Assembly: GCF_004769555.1 (NCBI RefSeq)
Contig: NZ_RQFY01000004.1
Span: 806,001 to 870,000 of the forward strand
Length of the DNA: 64,000 nt
Source: Leptospira koniambonensis
GTDB taxonomy: Bacteria; Spirochaetota; Leptospiria; Leptospirales; Leptospiraceae
Direction: 5' to 3'
Shown here: positions 1 to 9,612 of the stretch, in pieces
Numbering within the stretch: the first letter of the stretch is position 1
How the letters are laid out: each line of letters begins with the position of its first letter
The notes under the pieces: generated by a model
What the model saw: the letters and a program-made list of their open reading frames with translations, nothing else
Told to the model about the DNA's origin: nothing
The model's database searches: none
Program-made: the position numbers and the translations under genes

Positions 1-366
1 ATGAATCTTCTAAGTCCTACTGATATAGGTTCCAAAAAGGAAGCGATGATCCAAGCCGAAGCGGCAGAAACAAAAGCGAAGGAGGCAAGAATGAAAGAAA
101 ACTCTGAGTTCAGGATCCTTTTAGAAAAGGAAAGAGTACTTTCTGAAAATAGAAAAGATTCCGAGCAATCCTATCGGATACAATATGAACAACTTCTTCT
201 TTCTCAATCATTATTTAAAAGAGGAAATATTCCTGCTTTAAGTTTGGCAGAAAGTTTCTCAAGAACCTCTGATGCTTTATCCAGAAAAGAGTTTATGGAT
301 TTGGAATATTTAAAAACGAGAGCTCAGCTCATCCTTTATTCCGAGGAAAACAATGAAGGAAAATAA
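1..366 (+). CDS. TolC-like outer membrane efflux protein, C-terminal fragment
   Basis: This is the last ~121 residues of a protein that probably begins before the window. The text is charged and helical, with the pattern FKRGNIPALSLAESFSRTSD followed by a helix ending in LKTRAQLILYSEE. This resembles the final helical hairpin of TolC/OEP outer-membrane factors, where a residue pattern like 'G..s.l.ll.a' precedes the last helix. Its end overlaps the RND pump start by 14 nt, so the two are translationally coupled. The role is therefore inferred to be the outer-membrane exit duct of a tripartite exporter. The Met at position 1 is probably just an internal codon. The membrane fusion protein is not in the window. 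Confidence 0.6.
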   Translation: MNLLSPTDIGSKKEAMIQAEAAETKAKEARMKENSEFRILLEKERVLSENRKDSEQSYRIQYEQLLLSQSLFKRGNIPALSLAESFSRTSDALSRKEFMDLEYLKTRAQLILYSEENNEGK

Positions 367-3300
367 TAAACAAACACAATCCGAAGGTTTCGCAGGGATA
401 CTAGCAGGAAAATTTATCAATTCTAAATTGACTCCTATCTTTGCTATAACGAGCATCCTTGCCGGAATTTTATCAGTATATCTAACTCCTAAGGAAGAAG
501 AGCCGCAGATTTCAGTTCCTATGGTGGATATTTCATTTTCTTCTCCTCAATATTCAGCAAATGAGATGGAAAGAAAAATTACGGAACCAGTAGAAAGATC
601 CGTATGGGGTTTGGAAGGAGTAGAGTATGTTTATTCTGCAACCAAAGATCATCAATCTTTGGTCACCGTCCGCTTTAAGGTCGGAGAACCTTTAGAGCCG
701 TCTTTGGTTAAGATCCATCACAAAATTATAGAGGTCAGAAATCAACTTCCTCCAAATACATCTGATCCATCAGTAAATTCTTATACAATTGATGATGTTC
801 CTTTTTTGGCTCTTACTTTCAGCTCTACTGATATAGATGATTATTCTCTTCGTAGTTTAATCTCTCCTTTGGCTAGAGAACTATCTTCTACTCCCGATCT
901 TTCCAAGGTCGAGTTATTAGGAGGAAGAAAAAAATCAGTTCGAGTGATCGCAAATCCAGAAAGAATGAAAGAGTTTGGCATAGATTTTATCCAAATTGCA
1001 CAAAGTCTTCAGGCAAATTCTTCTGACTTTCCTGCGGGAAAGAACTGGGGAGCAAAAAACGTTTACGATATAGAGGTCGGGTCATCGATCCGAAATACGG
1101 ATGATCTTAAAAAAATCCCAATCAAACAAAGTTGGGGAAAAGTTATTAAACTAGGAGATATAGCTCAAGTATACGAAGGACCTCAAGAGAGAAGCAAACA
1201 ATCTTTTTTGTTTCAGAAGGAACACCTGGGTATTGGGGAAAATGCAGTTACGATCGTATTCTCAAAAAGAAAAGGAACGAATGTAGAAGAATTAGCGAAA
1301 ATTATCCGAGAACGAGCAGATGAATTTAGAAAAGACCTTCCGAGTGGAATAAAACTTAGCGTAATACGTGATTACGGTAGAACTGCAGGAATAAAATCAA
1401 AAGAACTAATTGAACATCTTCTTATAGCAACTATTTCAGTTTCCGTTTTGATCGCTTTATGGATGGGATTTCGAGCTTCCTTCGTAGTATTCGTAGCGAT
1501 CCCAGTCACCTTGGCTCTTACATTAGCAATTTATTATCTTCTGGATTACACTCTGAATCGTGTTACCTTATTCGCTTTGATTTTCTCAATAGGTATACTC
1601 GTAGACGATGCAATTGTTGTGGTCGAGAATATAGAAAGACATCTTAAGTTTCCTGGAACTAAAAGTAAGATCAGATCTATCATAGATGCAGTTTCGGAAG
1701 TGGGAAATCCGACTATATTGGCAACTTTCACAGTGATTGCTGCGATATTACCGATGGCCTTTGTACGTGGTTTAATGGGGCCTTATATGAAACCAATTCC
1801 TGTCGGAGCAAGCCTTGCTATGCTTCTTTCTCTTTTTGTAGCGTTTTCCGTTATTCCTTGGATAAGTTTAAAAATTTTGAAAGAACATAACGCGGCTCCA
1901 ACTAAACAGAAAATTTCTCGTTTAGATGGTATTTATCTAAAAATTGCCGGATGGCTTTTAGAATCTAAATCAAACTTGATAAAAATGATCCTTTTGATTA
2001 TAGCACTATTTGCTATTTCAGTTTCCTTGGTGGCATTTAAAGCTGTGAAAGTGAAAATGTTGCCTTTTGATGATAAAGATGAATTTCAGATCATACTGGA
2101 TTTTGATCCAAGGACTCCTCTTTCTAAAACTGTAGAATTAAGTTCGCAACTTGCAAAATCGATTCTTAAAGAAGAGAATGTGGAGAAGGTCCAGATTTTT
2201 GCGGGAGAGCCTGCGCCCTTCTCTTTTTCTGGAATGGTAAAACATACTTTTTTAAGAAGAGAGGAATGGAAATCGGATCTTCATATTGTATTAAAAGATA
2301 AAGATTCCAGAAAGAAAAATAGCCACGAAATTATAGAATCCATTCGGCCTATTTTAGACAAATATAATAAGGAAAATTCTGTACTTAGCAAGGTGTTGGA
2401 AATTCCTCCTGGGCCTCCGGTACTTTCTACACTAGTTATAGAAATATATGGGCCCACTGAAAGCGAAAGGATCAAAGTCGCCAAAGAGATTCGTTCAATT
2501 GCGGAAGGTCAGGAAGGAATTGTAGATCTGGATTCCAGTCTTTCTGAGATCAGGCCTAAGATAAGATACCCTTTCAAATTTGATAAAGGAGGACTTGCTG
2601 GAGTTCCATCTTCGATAATGGCAAGAAACGCTGGATTGTTCTTCGGAGAAACTCCTGCATTCATCCTATCTGAATCGGAACATCCGGAGGATATTTCTGT
2701 GGATCTATCTGTTCCGAGCGAATTTAGATCTTCGCATTCTCCATTTTCCAGTTGGGATCTATCCTCTCAATTTTCTGGATCCGTTTCTCCTAAAAATTTA
2801 GTTGGAGAAGGAGAGAGAATTTCTTCAAAAGTACTTCATCGAAAAAATCTAAAACCTGTAGAATATGTGACTGCAGAATTTTCTGGAAAAGAAGAAGCGC
2901 CGGTTTACGGAATTCTTTCGTTGAGTCCAAAAATCAAATATCCAACTTTTACTTCCGAGGTGCCTTGGAATACAAAACATCCAATTTTAAAATGGGATGG
3001 AGAATGGTTCATAACATACGAGGTCTTTCGTGATCTAGGCGGGGCGTTTGCAGTTGTGATGATCTTGATCTATGTTTTGGTTCTCGGTTGGTTCCAAGAT
3101 TATAAACTTCCGATTATCATAATGGCGCCGATACCTATTTCGCTTATCGGAATTATTCCGGGGCATTTAGTTTCGGGAGCTTATTTTACTGCGACATCCA
3201 TGATCGGATTTATTGCGGGAGCTGGGATCATAGTTCGAAACTCAATCATCTTAGTGGATTTTATTCAAGCAGAGATCGAAGCAGGCAAGGATCTGAAAAG

Positions 3301-3505
3301 AGCTGTTTTGGATGCAGGAGTAGTCCGTTTCCGTCCAATGTTTTTGACAGCAGCAGCAGTGATTGTTGGATCTTCTGTAATGTTATTCGACCCAATTTTT
3401 CAAGGTCTGGCGGTGTCTTTAATTTTCGGGGAGATTGCGGCGACAGTGTTGAGCAGGTTTGTCGTTCCTGCGTTTTATTTTTGGTTTTCTGAAAGAAGAG
3501 GGTGA
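353..3505 (+). CDS. RND-family efflux transporter permease (AcrB/HAE1-like)
   Basis: The 1050-residue length is typical of inner-membrane RND pumps. The N-terminal TM helix (about residues 25-45) is followed by a periplasmic porter region with the hallmark MERKITEPVERSVWGLEGVEYV. TM2-TM6 lie at about 355-505 and include the TM4 proton-relay pair in GILVDDAIVVVENIER (Asp-Asp). A second porter domain follows, and TM8-12 (about 885-1045) carry the GFIAGAGIIVRNSIILVDF segment. It uses the proton gradient to export drugs, lipids or other amphiphiles through a TolC-type duct. It starts inside the end of that gene (ATG at 353, 14-nt overlap). The substrate cannot be told. The stop is directly followed by the tRNA-derived repeat at 3506. 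Confidence 0.92.
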   Translation: MKENNKQTQSEGFAGILAGKFINSKLTPIFAITSILAGILSVYLTPKEEEPQISVPMVDISFSSPQYSANEMERKITEPVERSVWGLEGVEYVYSATKDHQSLVTVRFKVGEPLEPSLVKIHHKIIEVRNQLPPNTSDPSVNSYTIDDVPFLALTFSSTDIDDYSLRSLISPLARELSSTPDLSKVELLGGRKKSVRVIANPERMKEFGIDFIQIAQSLQANSSDFPAGKNWGAKNVYDIEVGSSIRNTDDLKKIPIKQSWGKVIKLGDIAQVYEGPQERSKQSFLFQKEHLGIGENAVTIVFSKRKGTNVEELAKIIRERADEFRKDLPSGIKLSVIRDYGRTAGIKSKELIEHLLIATISVSVLIALWMGFRASFVVFVAIPVTLALTLAIYYLLDYTLNRVTLFALIFSIGILVDDAIVVVENIERHLKFPGTKSKIRSIIDAVSEVGNPTILATFTVIAAILPMAFVRGLMGPYMKPIPVGASLAMLLSLFVAFSVIPWISLKILKEHNAAPTKQKISRLDGIYLKIAGWLLESKSNLIKMILLIIALFAISVSLVAFKAVKVKMLPFDDKDEFQIILDFDPRTPLSKTVELSSQLAKSILKEENVEKVQIFAGEPAPFSFSGMVKHTFLRREEWKSDLHIVLKDKDSRKKNSHEIIESIRPILDKYNKENSVLSKVLEIPPGPPVLSTLVIEIYGPTESERIKVAKEIRSIAEGQEGIVDLDSSLSEIRPKIRYPFKFDKGGLAGVPSSIMARNAGLFFGETPAFILSESEHPEDISVDLSVPSEFRSSHSPFSSWDLSSQFSGSVSPKNLVGEGERISSKVLHRKNLKPVEYVTAEFSGKEEAPVYGILSLSPKIKYPTFTSEVPWNTKHPILKWDGEWFITYEVFRDLGGAFAVVMILIYVLVLGWFQDYKLPIIIMAPIPISLIGIIPGHLVSGAYFTATSMIGFIAGAGIIVRNSIILVDFIQAEIEAGKDLKRAVLDAGVVRFRPMFLTAAAVIVGSSVMLFDPIFQGLAVSLIFGEIAATVLSRFVVPAFYFWFSERRG

Positions 3506-3769
3506 TTTTGCCGAAGAAGGGACTCGCCCGCTACGCAGTTTACCATCCAGCAAAACTTGGTTCCGCGGCGTGTCTCACTGGCCTCAATAAATAAGGACTC
3601 GCCGTTTCGCAATCTCGCATCCTGCTCGATTGAGCTCCACGGCGTCTCGTCCGAGCCTCAGGACATCCTGTCCTTCGGTCGCAAACATTACGCTTCCTAC
3701 GGGTCGCTATGTTTGCTTTCTCGGACTCGCTTCGAGTCCCTTAGATCCTAATTTGATATTAGTGAAATT
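3506..3769. repeat. Hairpin-rich segment bounded by a duplicated tRNA-Leu 3' end
   Basis: The 21 bases at 3506-3526 are identical to 3770-3790, which form the acceptor/T-arm 3' end of the tRNA-Leu gene. The enclosed segment is richer in G+C than its surroundings and is full of small stems. These are AGGACA(TCC)TGTCCT at 3660-3674 with outer CCGA/TCGG arms, GCAAACAT/ATGTTTGC at 3681-3688 and 3709-3716, and GGACTCG(CTT)CGAGTCC at 3723-3739. GGTCGC occurs twice. The open frames across it (for example 3557-3751) look like chance. The layout, with a partial copy downstream of the tRNA 3' end, is what site-specific integration into a tRNA leaves behind. A decayed tandem tRNA or a genome-wide intergenic repeat is also possible. 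No integrase is present. Confidence 0.6.
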
Positions 3770-3772
3770 TTT

Positions 3773-3854
3773 TGCCGAAGAAGGGACTCGAACCCCCACG
3801 GTGTTACCCGCTGGTACCTGAAACCAGTGCGTCTACCAATTCCGCCACTTCGAC
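3773..3854 (-). tRNA. tRNA-Leu, anticodon CAG
   Basis: Read on the minus strand, the 7-bp acceptor stem GTCGAAG pairs with CTTCGGC (one G.U pair) and the discriminator is A. The anticodon stem CTGGT/ACCAG encloses the loop TTCAGGT, giving anticodon CAG. A long class II variable arm follows (around CGGGTAACACCGTG), then the T-arm GGTTCGAGTCC. The long variable arm, A discriminator and anticodon all indicate leucine. CCA is not encoded (AAA follows). The gene lies between an RND pump gene and hisB. Its 3' end is duplicated at 3506-3526. Confidence 0.95.
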
Positions 3855-3928
3855 TAGTGTTTGGAGGGTGTTTCCCTGCGGATAATTTTGCCTTTAGGGA
3901 CTTTCCGTCAGCTTATTTTTGGAATTCA

Positions 3929-3941
3929 TTGACACGATAAT
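3929..3941 (+). promoter_or_regulatory. Possible promoter elements upstream of hisB
   Basis: TTGACA (3929-3934) and GATAAT (3936-3941) lie in the short gap before hisB. They are too close to act together. GATAAT as a -10 would give a start near 3948 and a leader of about 20 nt carrying the AGGA ribosome-binding site at 3960-3963. TTGACA as a -35 would put the -10 over the ribosome-binding site, which is unlikely. This is a weak prediction. Confidence 0.3.
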
Positions 3942-3967
3942 TAATAGGAAAGTAGGGTCAGGATAGA

Positions 3968-4549
3968 ATGAAAGAAGAACGCAAAACTTCGGAGACGGAC
4001 ATCAAGCTCTCCCTGAATGCTCGGGGTACAGGTAATTATAAATTCGATACTCAAATTCCGTTTTTCGAGCATATGCTTTCCCATGTTTCTAAACATGGTC
4101 TTCTGGATATTGATCTATGGCTGAGAGGCGACATAGAAATTGATTGCCACCATAGCGTTGAGGACACTGCGATCCTTCTTGGCGCAACTCTTCATAAGCA
4201 GTTGGGAGACAAGGCAGGTATCCGAAGGTACGGTCATTATACTCTTCCAATGGACGAGGTTCTTACCACTGTTGCTGTGGACTTGGGTGGTAGATATTAT
4301 TATAAATACACCGGTCCGGAACTTGTAGGTAAGTTTGGTATTTATGATGCAGAGCTGTCGTTGGAATTCCTACAGAAGTTTGCCTTGAATGCTAAGATGA
4401 ATCTTCACGTTCATGTTCATTACGGAGAAAACCGTCACCATATTCATGAATCTATTTTTAAAGCTTTCGGTAAGGCTTTAAGAATGGCGATTGAAATTGA
4501 TCCTGCTTCCGGCGGAGCAATTCCATCTACTAAAGGTGTCTTGGAATGA
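3968..4549 (+). CDS. hisB: Imidazoleglycerol-phosphate dehydratase
   Basis: The enzyme dehydrates imidazole glycerol phosphate to imidazole acetol phosphate, the sixth step of histidine synthesis. At 193 residues it is the monofunctional form without the HisN-type phosphatase domain found in enterobacteria. Diagnostic metal-binding segments are [27 protein letters not shown] and [19 protein letters not shown], with histidines that bind the two Mn ions. The ending [12 protein letters not shown] is typical of the family. The start ATG is preceded by AGGATAGA. It overlaps hisH by 4 nt (ATGA), so hisB-hisH-hisA form one translational unit. Confidence 0.97.
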   Translation: MKEERKTSETDIKLSLNARGTGNYKFDTQIPFFEHMLSHVSKHGLLDIDLWLRGDIEIDCHHSVEDTAILLGATLHKQLGDKAGIRRYGHYTLPMDEVLTTVAVDLGGRYYYKYTGPELVGKFGIYDAELSLEFLQKFALNAKMNLHVHVHYGENRHHIHESIFKAFGKALRMAIEIDPASGGAIPSTKGVLE

Positions 4550-5178
4550 TAGCCGTTCTTGATTATGGAATGGGAAATATTCACTCCTGCTTAAAAGCGA
4601 TCTCACTTTTTACTAAAGATTTTTCTTATACTAAGGATCCGTCCGTTTTGAAAGAAGCGGATGCGATCATTCTTCCTGGTGATGGTCATTTTGATAAGGC
4701 AATGAAAAATCTAAATGAATCAGGTCTGAGAACTTTTGTCGATGATCACGTAAAGGCAGAAAAACCTTTGTTCGGGATCTGTATCGGTTTTCAAATTTTG
4801 TTCGAAGATTCTGACGAGGTTATTTCAGGAAATAAGAATACAACTGTTCCTGGACTAGGTTATGTCAAAGGTAAGATCCGAAAGTTTAAGGGAAAAAATT
4901 ATAAGGTCCCTCATATCGGATGGAATAAATTATACCAAAGAAGTCCTTCCAAAAGTAATTTATTGAAAAATTTAGAAGACGAATCCTTCGCATATTTTAT
5001 ACACTCCTACCGTCCCGTTGGAGTGGAGAATTCCGCGATCACAGGCTTCTGCGATTATTATGGGGAGAAGTTCCCAGCAGTAGTTGAGAAAGGAAACGTT
5101 TTCGGAACTCAATTCCATCCCGAAAAGTCCTATTCCTTCGGTTTAAAGATTCTGGAGAACTTTATTCAATCCTTATGA
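4546..5178 (+). CDS. hisH: Imidazole glycerol phosphate synthase, glutaminase subunit HisH
   Basis: A class I glutamine amidotransferase of 210 residues that supplies ammonia to HisF for closing the imidazole ring. The nucleophile Cys79 sits in LFGICIGFQ, and the His/Glu of the triad sit in GTQFHPEKS near the C-terminus. The N-terminal DYGMGNIHS and ILPGDGHFD are standard HisH signatures (usually PGVG; here PGDG). It starts at ATG 4546 inside the hisB stop and overlaps hisA by 4 nt. hisF itself is not in the window and must be encoded elsewhere. Confidence 0.97.
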   Translation: MIAVLDYGMGNIHSCLKAISLFTKDFSYTKDPSVLKEADAIILPGDGHFDKAMKNLNESGLRTFVDDHVKAEKPLFGICIGFQILFEDSDEVISGNKNTTVPGLGYVKGKIRKFKGKNYKVPHIGWNKLYQRSPSKSNLLKNLEDESFAYFIHSYRPVGVENSAITGFCDYYGEKFPAVVEKGNVFGTQFHPEKSYSFGLKILENFIQSL

Positions 5179-5909
5179 TTTTAATTCCTGCCATTGATTT
5201 GTTGGATAATTGCGCTGTTAGATTATTCAAAGGCAATTACGACGAGAAAACGATCTATTCCACCGAACCTTGGAAACTTGCAGAAGGTTTCGAAAGAAAC
5301 GGTGCTACTCTTTTACATCTTGTAGATCTGAACGGTGCAAGAAACCAGATCGGGATCAACACGGAAGCTATTTCAAAAATTCGTAAATCTTCTAAGCTAA
5401 AAATCCAGCTAGGCGGCGGGATCAGAGATAAGGAGAAGTTAGAATATTACGATTCAATCGGTATTGATCGTTTTATTCTAGGAACTGCTGCAGTTAATAA
5501 TCCAGAACTTCTGGACTTCGCACTCAAAAAGTACGGAGAGGATAGGATCGTCGTAGCAGTGGACGCCAGAGACGGCATAGTCAAAATTGCAGGTTGGGAA
5601 GTAGACTCCGGTGTGAAGTATCTGGACCTTCTTGAAAAAATGCAACAAGCTGGTATCCGTAATATTATTTTTACGGATATTGCCCAAGATGGAACTTTGG
5701 CGGGTCCAAACCTTAACGCATATAAGGAAATTTTAAGCAGATATAATTTTCAGGTAATTGCATCAGGTGGTATTTCTTCTTTGAAAGATATCATGGCGCT
5801 GTCCGCATTGGGGACTTCTGTTCCGATGTATGGTGTGATTACTGGAAAAGCTTTATACGAAGGTAAAATAGATCTGGCCGAAGCTATCACAAGCCTGGGC
5901 TCCGATTAA
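5175..5909 (+). CDS. hisA: Phosphoribosylformimino-AICAR-phosphate isomerase
   Basis: HisA isomerises ProFAR to PRFAR, the substrate of HisF/HisH. The 244-residue (beta/alpha)8 barrel begins [12 protein letters not shown] with the catalytic Asp at residue 8. Phosphate-binding loops LGGGIRD and ASGGISS are present, as is the second catalytic Asp in [14 protein letters not shown]. The ATG overlaps the hisH stop by 4 nt. A 95-nt gap without a clear hairpin separates it from the VKOR-fusion gene downstream, so that gene may be read through or have its own promoter. Confidence 0.97.
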   Translation: MILIPAIDLLDNCAVRLFKGNYDEKTIYSTEPWKLAEGFERNGATLLHLVDLNGARNQIGINTEAISKIRKSSKLKIQLGGGIRDKEKLEYYDSIGIDRFILGTAAVNNPELLDFALKKYGEDRIVVAVDARDGIVKIAGWEVDSGVKYLDLLEKMQQAGIRNIIFTDIAQDGTLAGPNLNAYKEILSRYNFQVIASGGISSLKDIMALSALGTSVPMYGVITGKALYEGKIDLAEAITSLGSD

Positions 5910-6004
5910 TTTTTAATTCCCTTTTATAAGTACAGATTCGCATATTTTTTCTTTCCTTATGCCTTCCAGGTACGTATAAAGGTATTTTGTAATCGGAGTC
6001 CCGA

Positions 6005-7222
6005 ATGAAAAAACTGTCCCCTAGCTCTATTCTTGCCGTAATTTCCGGTATCGCGGCGTTTATCTCGTTCTTATTGATCAGAAAATATTTCGGCGGAGAA
6101 ACTGCTGACGGACTTGCACAATCTCTCTGTGATGCAGTCAGTGAATCAGGATCTTGTTCTAAGGTCTCCGAAAGTAGCATTTCTGCGATCAGAAATGTTC
6201 CTTGGTTAGGAGATCTTCCTATCGCTCTATTCGGATTCGCATTTTACGGATTTGTTACATACCTTTTTGTAAGATCAGAAAAAAGTCCTGAAAACAAAGA
6301 AGGGTACCTTCTTCTTTCCTTTTACATTTTGCTTGTAGCATTGGTGATCGATCTTGGATTATTCTCTGCTTCTGTATTTTACATAGATGCGATCTGCGGG
6401 CTATGCGCGGTTACTTGGATCTCTACTTTGATTTTGGTCGCTGGAACCTTCTTCCAAATTAAAGATTATAAGGACAAGTCCTTGAAAAAAGCATTGGGTA
6501 TCTTACAACTCGAAGGTTTAAATTCTTATATAGTAGTTTTATTGTTCTTAGCGGCAGGCCAGATCGGTGGTAAATCTTTCCATGATTCTCTGGTAGATGG
6601 AGAACATACTGGCGTAGCTCAGATCCAAAAACAAATGGCTGATTATGAAAAGGCCCAGCCGGTTCCGATTGATCTGAAAGGTTCATCTATACAAGGAGAT
6701 CCTAATGCTCCGATCACAATCGTAAAATTCGCTGACTTCAATTGTGGTCACTGTATGGATACTTCTCATATCTTAAAAAGGGTTTTGAGAGATTATCCAG
6801 GGCTTGTGAAGATCGTTTATAAAAATTTCCCGTTAGATGCGAATTGTAACCGAATGGTTCAATCTCCTCGCCCTGATGCAAGTTCTTGTGTGGCTGCTTC
6901 TGCCGCGATCTGTGCGGATAAACAGAATAAATTTCCTGCGGTTTACGAAGGACTTTATAGAAACACTGAGAATCGTATCGCTCATTCTCCAGCTTCTGTC
7001 TTGAGTTTAGCTCAACAAGAAGGATTGGATATGAATCAGTTCCGCGCTTGTTTGTCTTCTACTGCAGTTCGTGATCAGATCAATAAAGAAGTAGATGATG
7101 CTGAGAAGGTAGAGATCCACAGTACACCTAGTTTATTTATTAATAATAAACCGATCCAAAGCGGAACTCCTAAAGAAGCTTTCTTAAGAGCTTTGATTGA
7201 AAGTTTAATTAAGAAGGTCTGA
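6005..7222 (+). CDS. VKOR-thioredoxin/DsbA fusion oxidoreductase
   Basis: A two-domain envelope disulfide-bond machine of 405 residues. Residues 1-185 form a vitamin K epoxide reductase module with about five TM helices. It has the loop cysteines C42 and C51, the NVPWLGDLPIALFG motif and the active-site CGLC at 131-134. Residues 225-405 form a periplasmic DsbA/thioredoxin domain with active-site CGHC at 247-250 (FADFNCGHCMD) and the cis-Pro region HSTPSLFIN. VKOR passes electrons from the thioredoxin domain to quinone, so the fusion combines the DsbA and DsbB roles. GGAG six bases before the ATG supports this start. Homologues with the same fusion are known in cyanobacteria, Leptospira and other bacteria (family knowledge). 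Confidence 0.9.
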   Translation: MKKLSPSSILAVISGIAAFISFLLIRKYFGGETADGLAQSLCDAVSESGSCSKVSESSISAIRNVPWLGDLPIALFGFAFYGFVTYLFVRSEKSPENKEGYLLLSFYILLVALVIDLGLFSASVFYIDAICGLCAVTWISTLILVAGTFFQIKDYKDKSLKKALGILQLEGLNSYIVVLLFLAAGQIGGKSFHDSLVDGEHTGVAQIQKQMADYEKAQPVPIDLKGSSIQGDPNAPITIVKFADFNCGHCMDTSHILKRVLRDYPGLVKIVYKNFPLDANCNRMVQSPRPDASSCVAASAAICADKQNKFPAVYEGLYRNTENRIAHSPASVLSLAQQEGLDMNQFRACLSSTAVRDQINKEVDDAEKVEIHSTPSLFINNKPIQSGTPKEAFLRALIESLIKKV

Positions 7223-7230
7223 GGTTTTAA

Positions 7231-7773
7231 GTGTCGGAAGCAGCCGAAGTCTCTAAAAAGAATTTCTATTGTAGGAACTGCGGCTCTTCCATTCTTTCCG
7301 ATTCGGAAAAATGTTTGTTTTGTGGTTCTTATCAGTTACCTGGAAGAATTCCTTTTTTCAAATTTTTATCTGAGAGCCGATTATTCCGCACTGCTTTCTT
7401 TTTCCCTTTTTCGGCTCTGATCACTTTTGCTCTTCCTATCATACACGCCTTGAATCCAATTCCATTTTTAGATTGGTCTTGGGTGCTTCTAATTTCCTTT
7501 TTCTTTTTTACATTCTCCATCTTCGGATTTATTTCAGAATGGATCTTTTTGAATAAATTCAAAGGTGATGCAAAAGATTTTAGAGAAGGATTTTTCGAAT
7601 GGCAGAAGACTTTATATCTTCGTAATCCTTACCTGTCCTATTTCGGAATGTTCTTATTTGTATGTGTTCCTTTGTTAAATTGGGAAAATCATTTTTCTTT
7701 TGCGGTATCTTCCTCCGCGATCTGGACATTATTACTCGTATTTTTATCTAAAATTCTTATTCCACTTTTCTAA
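7231..7773 (+). CDS. Zinc-ribbon integral membrane protein, function unknown
   Basis: This 180-residue protein starts at GTG 7231, eight bases after the VKOR-fusion stop, so it is probably co-transcribed. Residues 13-31 form a zinc ribbon (CRNCGSS ... CLFCGS, two CxxC pairs). About four hydrophobic helices follow, rich in Phe (near 53-72, 80-101, 131-150, 157-178). I recognise no family. The pattern of an N-terminal treble-clef or ribbon and a small membrane domain recurs in uncharacterised bacterial proteins. The neighbours suggest an envelope role, but nothing here proves it. Confidence 0.75.
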   Translation: MSEAAEVSKKNFYCRNCGSSILSDSEKCLFCGSYQLPGRIPFFKFLSESRLFRTAFFFPFSALITFALPIIHALNPIPFLDWSWVLLISFFFFTFSIFGFISEWIFLNKFKGDAKDFREGFFEWQKTLYLRNPYLSYFGMFLFVCVPLLNWENHFSFAVSSSAIWTLLLVFLSKILIPLF

Positions 7774-7791
7774 ACATCGGAGTTACCATCC

Positions 7792-9612
7792 ATGCTGAAG
7801 AAGATCTTAATCATCTCTTTATCTGTTATTATCGTACTTGTCCTTTCTCTCGGAATTTTAATATGGCACACAATCAATTTCCGACCGATCACATTAGGTT
7901 TATACTATGAAAAGATCTTTTGGGAGAATGTTCTGGATGATCCTGAAACTTTAACATCTCTTAGAATTTTGGATTCTTGGGGAATCACTTCTCATAATTA
8001 CAAATGGTCTGACTCTTCTCCCGAAAAAGAAATGGAAAGAGCAGACAAAGCAAAAAGAGATCTGGAAACACTTAGGACTTATGATTCTTCTAGACTAAGT
8101 GGTGAAGATAGGATCTATTATAAAGCTTTAGAATGGGATCTGGAACTTGCGGCGGATTACGAAAAATACATCTATAATTCTTATCCAGTAAACCAGCTAT
8201 TCGGTGTTCAAAATCATATTCCTTCCTTCTTAGCAACTTCTCATATGATAGAAGATTATGAAGATGTGGGATCTTACATTACAAGGTTAAAAGGGATTTC
8301 TGAAAAGTTGGATCAAGTGATCCGAGGTTTGGAAGTCAGACATTCCAACGGAGTGATTCCGCCTGATTTTATTTTAAAAAGGGTTTTGGACGAATTAAAA
8401 AATTTCAGAGTTAAAAATCCGGAAGATAATATTTTATATGTTAGCCTTCGTAAAAAATTAGAGAAGAATGATGAGATCCTTTCTGATCAAAAAACTTCTT
8501 CCTTGGCCGAAGTAAAAAAGGTATTAGAAACTTCTGTTTATCCGGCGTATTCTAAACTCCAAAATTTTTTAGAACAACAACTTAAGTCGGCGGATAATAA
8601 AGCAGGAGTTTGGAAACTTCCAAATGGTGAGAAGTTTTACGAACATACTTTAAAATATCATACTACTACAAATCTTTCTCCTGAGGAAGTCCATTCTATC
8701 GGAATTTCAGAAGTTGCTAGAATACAAACTGAAATGAAATCTATTTTGGAAACTTCAGGGATCAAAGTTTCAAATCTGCAAACTACTATGAGGCAGTTGA
8801 GAGAAAAGCCTGAGTTCCAATTTCCAAATACTCCTGAAGGAAAAGAAAAAGTTATCGAGGTCTATAAAGAGATCTTAAAAGAATCTATCGAAAAATCTAA
8901 ACCTATCTTTCCTTCTTGGCCTAGAGCAAAAGTTCAGGTAGAAAGAATCCCTGAATTCAAAGAGGCAGGAGCACCTGGAGCTTATTACGAAGAACCAAGT
9001 CTAGATGGCAAACGCCCTGGTGTATTCTACGCTAATTTACGCGACTTAAAAGAAATCCCTAAATTCGGGATGAACACATTGACTTATCATGAAACAATTC
9101 CGGGACATCATTTACAAATTGCTTGGTCCCAAGAATTAACCTCTGCCCCTAGAAAATTAAGAACCACACATTTCACTGCATTTGTAGAAGGCTGGGCCTT
9201 ATACGCGGAAAGACTTGCAAAAGATTATAATTTTTACTCAGACCCGAATGTAGATTTAGGAAGACTACAAGCAGAACTATTTAGAGCAGTTCGCTTGGTT
9301 GTGGATACAGGAATTCATTATAAACGTTGGAGTAGAGAAGACGCAATTCGTTATATGTCTGACAATACCGGCATGGCTCCAAAAGAAGTCTCTACAGAGA
9401 TTGAAAGATATATTGTATATCCTGGACAGGCCTGTTCTTATAAGATTGGAATGATCTCTTTTCTAAAAATGAGAGAGGATTGGAAATCAGTCAAAGGAGA
9501 AGCTTTCGATATTAAAGAGTATCACGGCTTCGTTTTAGGAAAAGGTTCTCTTCCATTAGAAATTTTAGAAAAAGCTTCTAAGGAAGAACTGGGACTAGTT
9601 CCTAAAAATTAG
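7792..9612 (+). CDS. DUF885 family (predicted metallopeptidase-like) protein
   Basis: The 606-residue protein has one N-terminal membrane anchor (about residues 4-27) and then the DUF885 domain. The signature [14 protein letters not shown] is a HExxxH-type zinc site, with a downstream Glu in [15 protein letters not shown]. The PGAYYEEP and [14 protein letters not shown] segments are also typical of the family. Family members are thought to be peptidases, but most are uncharacterised. Here the active site would face the periplasm. GGAG lies nine bases before ATG. The stop overlaps the convergent thiD stop by 4 nt, so no terminator fits between them. Confidence 0.88.
   Translation: MLKKILIISLSVIIVLVLSLGILIWHTINFRPITLGLYYEKIFWENVLDDPETLTSLRILDSWGITSHNYKWSDSSPEKEMERADKAKRDLETLRTYDSSRLSGEDRIYYKALEWDLELAADYEKYIYNSYPVNQLFGVQNHIPSFLATSHMIEDYEDVGSYITRLKGISEKLDQVIRGLEVRHSNGVIPPDFILKRVLDELKNFRVKNPEDNILYVSLRKKLEKNDEILSDQKTSSLAEVKKVLETSVYPAYSKLQNFLEQQLKSADNKAGVWKLPNGEKFYEHTLKYHTTTNLSPEEVHSIGISEVARIQTEMKSILETSGIKVSNLQTTMRQLREKPEFQFPNTPEGKEKVIEVYKEILKESIEKSKPIFPSWPRAKVQVERIPEFKEAGAPGAYYEEPSLDGKRPGVFYANLRDLKEIPKFGMNTLTYHETIPGHHLQIAWSQELTSAPRKLRTTHFTAFVEGWALYAERLAKDYNFYSDPNVDLGRLQAELFRAVRLVVDTGIHYKRWSREDAIRYMSDNTGMAPKEVSTEIERYIVYPGQACSYKIGMISFLKMREDWKSVKGEAFDIKEYHGFVLGKGSLPLEILEKASKEELGLVPKN

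Noticed and set aside
3557..3821. Two open frames across the tRNA-flanking repeat
   Set aside because: They run through hairpins and into the tRNA gene on the opposite strand; no start signal.
3929..3957. TTGACA as the -35 of the his operon
   Set aside because: A -10 at the right distance would lie over the ribosome-binding site; only the nearby GATAAT remains a weak candidate.
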